Assembly (NCBI GenBank): GCA_964433155.1 | Contig: CAYSQE010000013.1 | Location: 1-42,035 of the forward strand | Source: 2-01-FULL-40-13 sp964433155 | GTDB lineage: Bacteria > Patescibacteriota > Microgenomatia > UBA1406 > GWC2-37-13 | Length of the DNA: 42,035 nucleotides | Direction of reading: 5' to 3' | In this document: positions 38,314-42,035 of the stretch, piece by piece | Layout of the letters: the number at the start of each line of letters is the position of its first letter | Position numbering within the stretch: position 1 is the first letter of the stretch | The notes under the pieces: generated by a model | Databases searched by the model: none | Told to the model about the DNA's origin: nothing | What the model saw: only the letters and a program-made list of their open reading frames with translations | Made by a program: the position numbers and the translations under genes

Positions 38314-40467
38314 TCATAGGCTATCCAACTCTTTTTTGGCTTCAGCATCCTGGGGATTTAGATTTCTTAGAATATAATCAAAAGCTTTCTTTGCCTCAGC
38401 ATTTTTATTGGCTTTTTTAAGTAGCTGGCCTTTTAAAAAATACCCGTCTCTATAGTCTGGTTTAAGCTGTATCGATTTATCGATATATCGAAACGACAAA
38501 TCACTAAATTGGAGCTTGTTTGAAATTTCATCTACATCTTGTTCCGCCAGAGAGTAATAGATTGCTAAACTATATGGGATTTTCGGATCTGTAGGAGATA
38601 GCCTTTGGGCCTCTAGAAGAGCCTCAATACCTGCTTCAAGGTCTTTTCTATCTAAGCTAATTTGATAAAATAAGTAATAATTTTTGGCTCGAGTCTTCCA
38701 GTATAAGACATTTTTTGGCGATGCCTTAATGCTTTTGAGATTTAACAAATCAGAAGTTTTGACCATTTCCTTAACCAAATCTTCTTTTTGCTGGTACGAG
38801 GCCAGAAATGCAATATTTGCGAATGCATAGGAAAGCTTGTCCTCATATATGTGTTCATACTTAATATTATATGCGCTATCGAGAAACTGAATTGCCTTTT
38901 GATATTCTCCAACTTTAGATAAATTGTCGCCTTTGGCATAATTTATATCGGCAAGATAGTAACGAGAGAGATAAAGTAGAAGATAGAAAAAAGAAGATAG
39001 AACGATAAGTAGAGAAACTTTTTGAAACAAGGACAGGTTGGGATAGGTTAGTTGTCTATTGCTAATTGCTAATTGTTTGTCGTTGATAAGAACAATAAAA
39101 GCAGGAATCAGGTAAAAAAATAGATTTATTGTGGTTGTGGAAAAGCCGAAGAAGTTTGTGATTAAAATCGTTATATAAGATAATATCAAGCATATTGTTA
39201 ATAGTTGATTGTTAAGTTGTTCCCTTGTCTCATTATTGTCTTTTTTTGAATTTTGACTAGCGACTTTGATTTTTGATTTTTGATTTTTGATTTTCTTCCA
39301 GCTATATATAAAAACAATTCCGATGAAGGCTAAGTAACTTACAATGCCTGTAAATCCAGTCGTTGCGAAATAGTTCAAGTATTCGTTATGTGCCTTATTA
39401 TAAAGAAAGTCCCATTCAGATGTCAGATTGTGTTCTTGGGGTCGGACAAAATAGTAACTATAGGCAAACGTCTCAACGCCTGTTCCAAATACAGGATAGC
39501 GCAAACCAAGATCAACGGCTCCTTTCCAGACAATTTTTCTCAGATCAGCCGACTCTGTGACATCGTCAGAAGATTTGATTATACTTTTGTTCCATTGATT
39601 CATTGCTAAAAATAATATTCCTGAAACCACCAGGGTGATAAAAATAGAAAAAGCCAAACGTTTCGCTATCTTTGTTTTCTGCCTGAGCCGAATATAGACG
39701 AAAAATATTCCAGCAACAACTAATCCTACGACAACCGATAACAACGCCGACCTAGATTTGGTAAAAAAAATAGCCATAAATATTAGAATAACAATGAAAC
39801 AATGAATCAATGAAACAATTTTCTTCCCATCTTTATATGATCTAACAAGAAAATATATTCCGATAAAAAAATTAATGGCTAGATATGCACCCAACCAGTT
39901 GGGTTGGCCAAGAGTCGAGAACATTCGCTCAGCTGGTCTAAATTGGTCTGTCCAGCAGCCATTATTAAATTGACCAGTAAACAGTAAACAAGACAGGTCT
40001 TTTCCAAATTTTCCCGGTATACCCCACAAAACAACAATAAGTGAAGAAATAAAAGAAATTTTTAATAATTTAAAAACGTACTCTACTTTTATGTTTGAGA
40101 CAAATCCGTAATAAAGGACAATATATGAAAAGATTGATATTAACCCTCCATTAAACCTACCGTAATAGCCAAATAGAGAGGTCTGTCTATCGATAGAGAA
40201 GACCGTAGATAAGATTTGGGATCCTAAAAAGAGTAAAATGGGTATATCAAAAGGCGTTTTTTTTATTATAATTTTTTTTGAAAATACCATTTTTAGCAAC
40301 CAAAAAAAAGAGATTAAGACTGTCATTAAATAAATAAACATCATCTTATTAAACTCAAAAAGTTCAGAGGTGAATGAGGTCATAATTAAAGGGGTTATAG
40401 ACAGAAGAGAATAGTAGGATAATTTAATTAGTTTATCGATTGATTCAATAATTTTTGACTTATCCAT
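38314..40467 (-). CDS. O-antigen ligase-like polymer transferase with TPR tail
   Basis: 717 aa. About eleven membrane helices carry the Wzy/WaaL (PF04932-like) loop around GTGVETFAYSYYFVRPQEHNLTSEWDFLYNKAHNEYLNY is the most diagnostic region (cut here into RPQEHNLTSEWDF and KAHNEYLNY). The tail (about 530-717) contains TPR-like repeats ending NPQDAEAKKEL. It may ligate glycan to protein (PglL/TfpO-like) or polymerise it. A cytosolic loop contains a 7-bp tandem repeat (39268-39294) able to cause frameshifts. Confidence 0.82.
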   Translation of the reverse strand: MDKSKIIESIDKLIKLSYYSLLSITPLIMTSFTSELFEFNKMMFIYLMTVLISFFWLLKMVFSKKIIIKKTPFDIPILLFLGSQILSTVFSIDRQTSLFGYYGRFNGGLISIFSYIVLYYGFVSNIKVEYVFKLLKISFISSLIVVLWGIPGKFGKDLSCLLFTGQFNNGCWTDQFRPAERMFSTLGQPNWLGAYLAINFFIGIYFLVRSYKDGKKIVSLIHCFIVILIFMAIFFTKSRSALLSVVVGLVVAGIFFVYIRLRQKTKIAKRLAFSIFITLVVSGILFLAMNQWNKSIIKSSDDVTESADLRKIVWKGAVDLGLRYPVFGTGVETFAYSYYFVRPQEHNLTSEWDFLYNKAHNEYLNYFATTGFTGIVSYLAFIGIVFIYSWKKIKNQKSKIKVASQNSKKDNNETREQLNNQLLTICLILSYITILITNFFGFSTTTINLFFYLIPAFIVLINDKQLAISNRQLTYPNLSLFQKVSLLIVLSSFFYLLLYLSRYYLADINYAKGDNLSKVGEYQKAIQFLDSAYNIKYEHIYEDKLSYAFANIAFLASYQQKEDLVKEMVKTSDLLNLKSIKASPKNVLYWKTRAKNYYLFYQISLDRKDLEAGIEALLEAQRLSPTDPKIPYSLAIYYSLAEQDVDEISNKLQFSDLSFRYIDKSIQLKPDYRDGYFLKGQLLKKANKNAEAKKAFDYILRNLNPQDAEAKKELDSL
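39268..39294. repeat. Heptanucleotide tandem repeat in the ligase gene
   Basis: (GATTTTT) three times plus GATTTT, four phased G residues exactly 7 bp apart, inside the coding region. It encodes a lysine-rich low-complexity loop (KIKNQKSKIK). Unit gain or loss would shift the frame. Confidence 0.8.
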
Positions 40468-40470
40468 TGT

Positions 40471-41535
40471 ATGACTAATTTTATCGATTATCTAACAAAA
40501 ATCAAATTACCGCTTCTTTCGACATTTGATGTATGTTTTGACTTGGGTACATCAAATACCCGCATAGCTATAAGAGAAAAAGGCATCGTATTAAGTGAGC
40601 CTTCTTATGTTGGGTTAAATAGCTCAATTAAGGAATACATTTTTTTTGGGACTGATGCTAAAACCATTGTTGGTAAAACTCCCCAGTTTATAAAAATTAT
40701 TCGACCCGTGGTCGCAGGCGTCATTTCAGATTTTGATGCAGAAGTTTCACTTATTAGTAAATTTATGAGCAGGTCAGTAGCAATATATATTAAAAAGTTT
40801 CCGATTTTTAAACCACAGCTTAGAGCTATTGCCTCAGTCCCATTTATTGCTACCGAAATCGAACAAAAAGCCGTTGAAGAGGTCCTTCTGAAAGTCGGTT
40901 GCTCGCAAGTTTTTTTGATTGAGAAACCTATAGCAGCTGCAATTGGAGCAGGAATTAATGTTTTTTATCACCACCCGCATCTACTTATTGACTTGGGGGG
41001 TGGTCTAACGGAAATGAGTATAGTCAGCGGTGGGGGTGTTGTGGCAGAAAAAACCTTGAAAACTGCTGGAGACAGCATGAATCATACTCTTGCAAATTAT
41101 ATTTATCTAAAATATGGCATAGTGTTGGGTGAGGCAACATGCGAACATCTAAAAATATATTTGTTACATTTTAACGACCAAAACAAAACTTTTACTGTTC
41201 GGGGTAAATCATTAGAAAACGGTCTGCCTAAATCCGTTCGGATAAAGTCATCTGACGTGAAAGAAGCGCTACTTGGACATTTCACTCAAATTATTGACGG
41301 AGTAAAAGAGTTGATCGAAATATCACCACCTGAGGTCGTGGATGAAATTTATGAGAGAGGGATAATTCTTACCGGAGGAGTAGCCAATAGTTTGGGAATT
41401 GATCGTTTTCTTGCGGGCGAATTGAAAATTGATGTAATAAAGGCCTCAAGTCTTGACGATGCAGTAATCAAAGGGTTATTAAAAATTAGTGCCAACCAGG
41501 AAGATTTAGTTAAACTTTCAATTCCCAAGATTTAA
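40471..41535 (+). CDS. mreB: Rod-shape-determining protein MreB-like
   Basis: 354 aa, the usual MreB length. Actin-fold motifs: phosphate 1 FDLGTSNTRIAI (about 22-33), IEKPIAAAIGAGI, phosphate 2 LLIDLGGGLTEMSIVS (about 169-184), and the adenosine motif ILTGGVANSLGI. It polymerises under the membrane to guide wall synthesis. The N-terminus has about 20 extra residues (MTNFIDYLTKIKLPLLS) that may form a membrane-binding amphipathic helix. Its ATG is 3 bp from the ATG of the divergent ligase gene. Confidence 0.9.
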   Translation: MTNFIDYLTKIKLPLLSTFDVCFDLGTSNTRIAIREKGIVLSEPSYVGLNSSIKEYIFFGTDAKTIVGKTPQFIKIIRPVVAGVISDFDAEVSLISKFMSRSVAIYIKKFPIFKPQLRAIASVPFIATEIEQKAVEEVLLKVGCSQVFLIEKPIAAAIGAGINVFYHHPHLLIDLGGGLTEMSIVSGGGVVAEKTLKTAGDSMNHTLANYIYLKYGIVLGEATCEHLKIYLLHFNDQNKTFTVRGKSLENGLPKSVRIKSSDVKEALLGHFTQIIDGVKELIEISPPEVVDEIYERGIILTGGVANSLGIDRFLAGELKIDVIKASSLDDAVIKGLLKISANQEDLVKLSIPKI

Positions 41536-41538
41536 CTG

Positions 41539-41567
41539 TTGACTTGAATAGGAATCTGTAATAGAAT
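41539..41567 (+). promoter_or_regulatory. rRNA operon promoter
   Basis: TTGACT (41539-41544), 17-bp spacer, TAGAAT (41562-41567), start at about 41574, roughly 80 nt before the mature 16S. Confidence 0.75.
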
Positions 41568-41589
41568 ATACATCTGCGCTGATAATACG

Positions 41590-41657
41590 CACCTTGAAAA
41601 TTAGTTTTAGTTTAGTAAACGGGTTAGGATCCCGACGTACTGTCGGGACTCTTTTTT
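41590..41657 (+). promoter_or_regulatory. rRNA leader with boxA-like sequence and terminator-like hairpin
   Basis: CACCTTGAAAATTAG (about 41591-41605) resembles the CTTTGAAAA boxA-type leader of many bacteria. It is followed by TCCCGAC-GTACT-GTCGGGA (41630-41648) and, three bases later, six T. The hairpin could be a boxB/processing element or an attenuator overcome by NusB-dependent antitermination. Confidence 0.5.
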
Positions 41658-42035
41658 AAGAGTTTGATCCTGGCTCAGGATGAACGTTGGCGGCGTGCCT
41701 GAGATATGCAAGTCGAACGCCTTGTGCTTCGCACAAGAGATTGTTAGCTTTTAGTTTATTAGCTTTTAGAATTAAATCTAACAGCAAATAGCTATATAGC
41801 TAATAGCTCTCGCGCGTAGCGCGAGTAGTGGCGGACGGCTGAGTAACACGTAGGTATCTGCCCCTAGGTAGAAAATAGCCCCGAGAAATCGGGGGTAATA
41901 TTCTATAGTCCCCGCCTTTGGCGGGGTAAAAAGCTTAACTGCTTGCCAAGGGATGAGCCTGCGGCCTATCAGGTAGTTGGTAGGGTAACGGCCTACCAAG
42001 CCTATGACGGGTAGCTGGCCTTAGAGGGTGGTCAG
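41651..42035 (+). rRNA. rrs: 16S ribosomal RNA, 5' part (runs off window)
   Basis: AAGAGTTTGATCCTGGCTCA followed by GATGAACGTTGGCGGCGTG and later AGTGGCGGACGGCTGAGTAA, the h8-h9 region and GGCCTATCAGGTAGTTGG are unmistakable. The 5' end is approximate. The V1 region between GTCGAACG and AGTGGCGGACGG holds about 105 nt: two GC hairpins (CTTGTG/CACAAG and CTCGCGC/GCGCGAG) with an AT-rich TTAGCTTTTAG-type insert between them, well beyond the usual length. A minus-strand ORF across 41778-41999 is not a gene. Confidence 0.97.

Noticed and set aside
41778..41999. 73-codon minus-strand ORF
   Set aside because: It lies entirely in the 16S rRNA gene and has no protein features.
1..42035. CRISPR array or insertion sequence
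   Set aside because: I see no regularly spaced direct repeats with unique spacers, and no transposase gene; the repeats present are palindromes in few copies.

Overview
The window looks like part of a small, AT-rich genome of a Candidate Phyla Radiation (Patescibacteria) bacterium, most likely in the Microgenomates group. I infer this from several things together. Genes are tightly packed and often overlap at both ends. The 16S rRNA 5' end carries an insertion in V1. ThrRS lacks a TGS domain, PheT lacks the N-terminal tRNA-binding domain, and trigger factor lacks its PPIase domain. There is a monoderm-type type IV pilus locus with many pseudopilins. Several genes have no relatives I can name. 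TGA, TAA and TAG all act as stops, so code 11 fits. No database was searched, so the taxonomic placement is inference.

Layout. 1-4363 (minus): a translation operon thrS-infC-rpmI-rplT-pheS-pheT (pheT runs off the window). It is headed at 4490-4625 by what I read as a complete ribosome-mediated attenuator: promoter, a 15-codon leader peptide with four consecutive Thr codons, and mutually exclusive hairpins ending in an intrinsic terminator. 4640-6250: a gene split by an in-frame TGA, palindromic repeats, tRNA-Val, a GIY-YIG nuclease ORF inserted between duplicated tRNA-Val sequence, and a consensus promoter that fires straight into a UUCG-capped terminator hairpin (candidate small RNA). 6247-9600: two related secreted lysozyme-like proteins, trigger factor, an unknown protein and a membrane-anchored methyltransferase. 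9606-13400: tRNA-Arg and tRNA-Lys, a repeat-invaded tRNA-like remnant, a retropepsin-like protease pair, small unknown proteins, a nuclease, a TrpR-like regulator between two identical 30-bp palindromes, and a frameshifted, more G+C-rich island. 13402-18865: a membrane protein of unknown function, phosphohexomutase, holA, then rpmF-nusB-rnc-rpsP. 18846-30123: type IV pilus locus (pilM-N-O; seven prepilin genes following holB; pilB-pilT-pilC; one more pilin). 30144-40467: surface glycan genes (three polytopic GT-C/YfhO-type proteins, a sugar epimerase, SDR, GT2, O-antigen-ligase-like protein with TPRs) and a ninth prepilin. 40471-end: mreB-like gene, rRNA promoter and leader, and the start of 16S rRNA.

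How it works together. The window combines core translation and RNA processing genes with an envelope programme: pili for attachment or motility, glycan assembly that could decorate pilins or surface, wall hydrolases and a shape protein. A recurrent expression style is visible. At least nine promoters place their -10 box only 5-9 nt before an ATG, with no Shine-Dalgarno sequence, which predicts leaderless mRNAs. Trigger factor, in contrast, has a clear Shine-Dalgarno.

The most notable candidates for something undescribed are the Thr-codon leader attenuator at the head of the thrS operon, the tRNA-Val/GIY-YIG cassette with associated covarying palindromes, the promoter-terminator mini-RNA at 6055-6137, and the palindromes around the TrpR-like gene.
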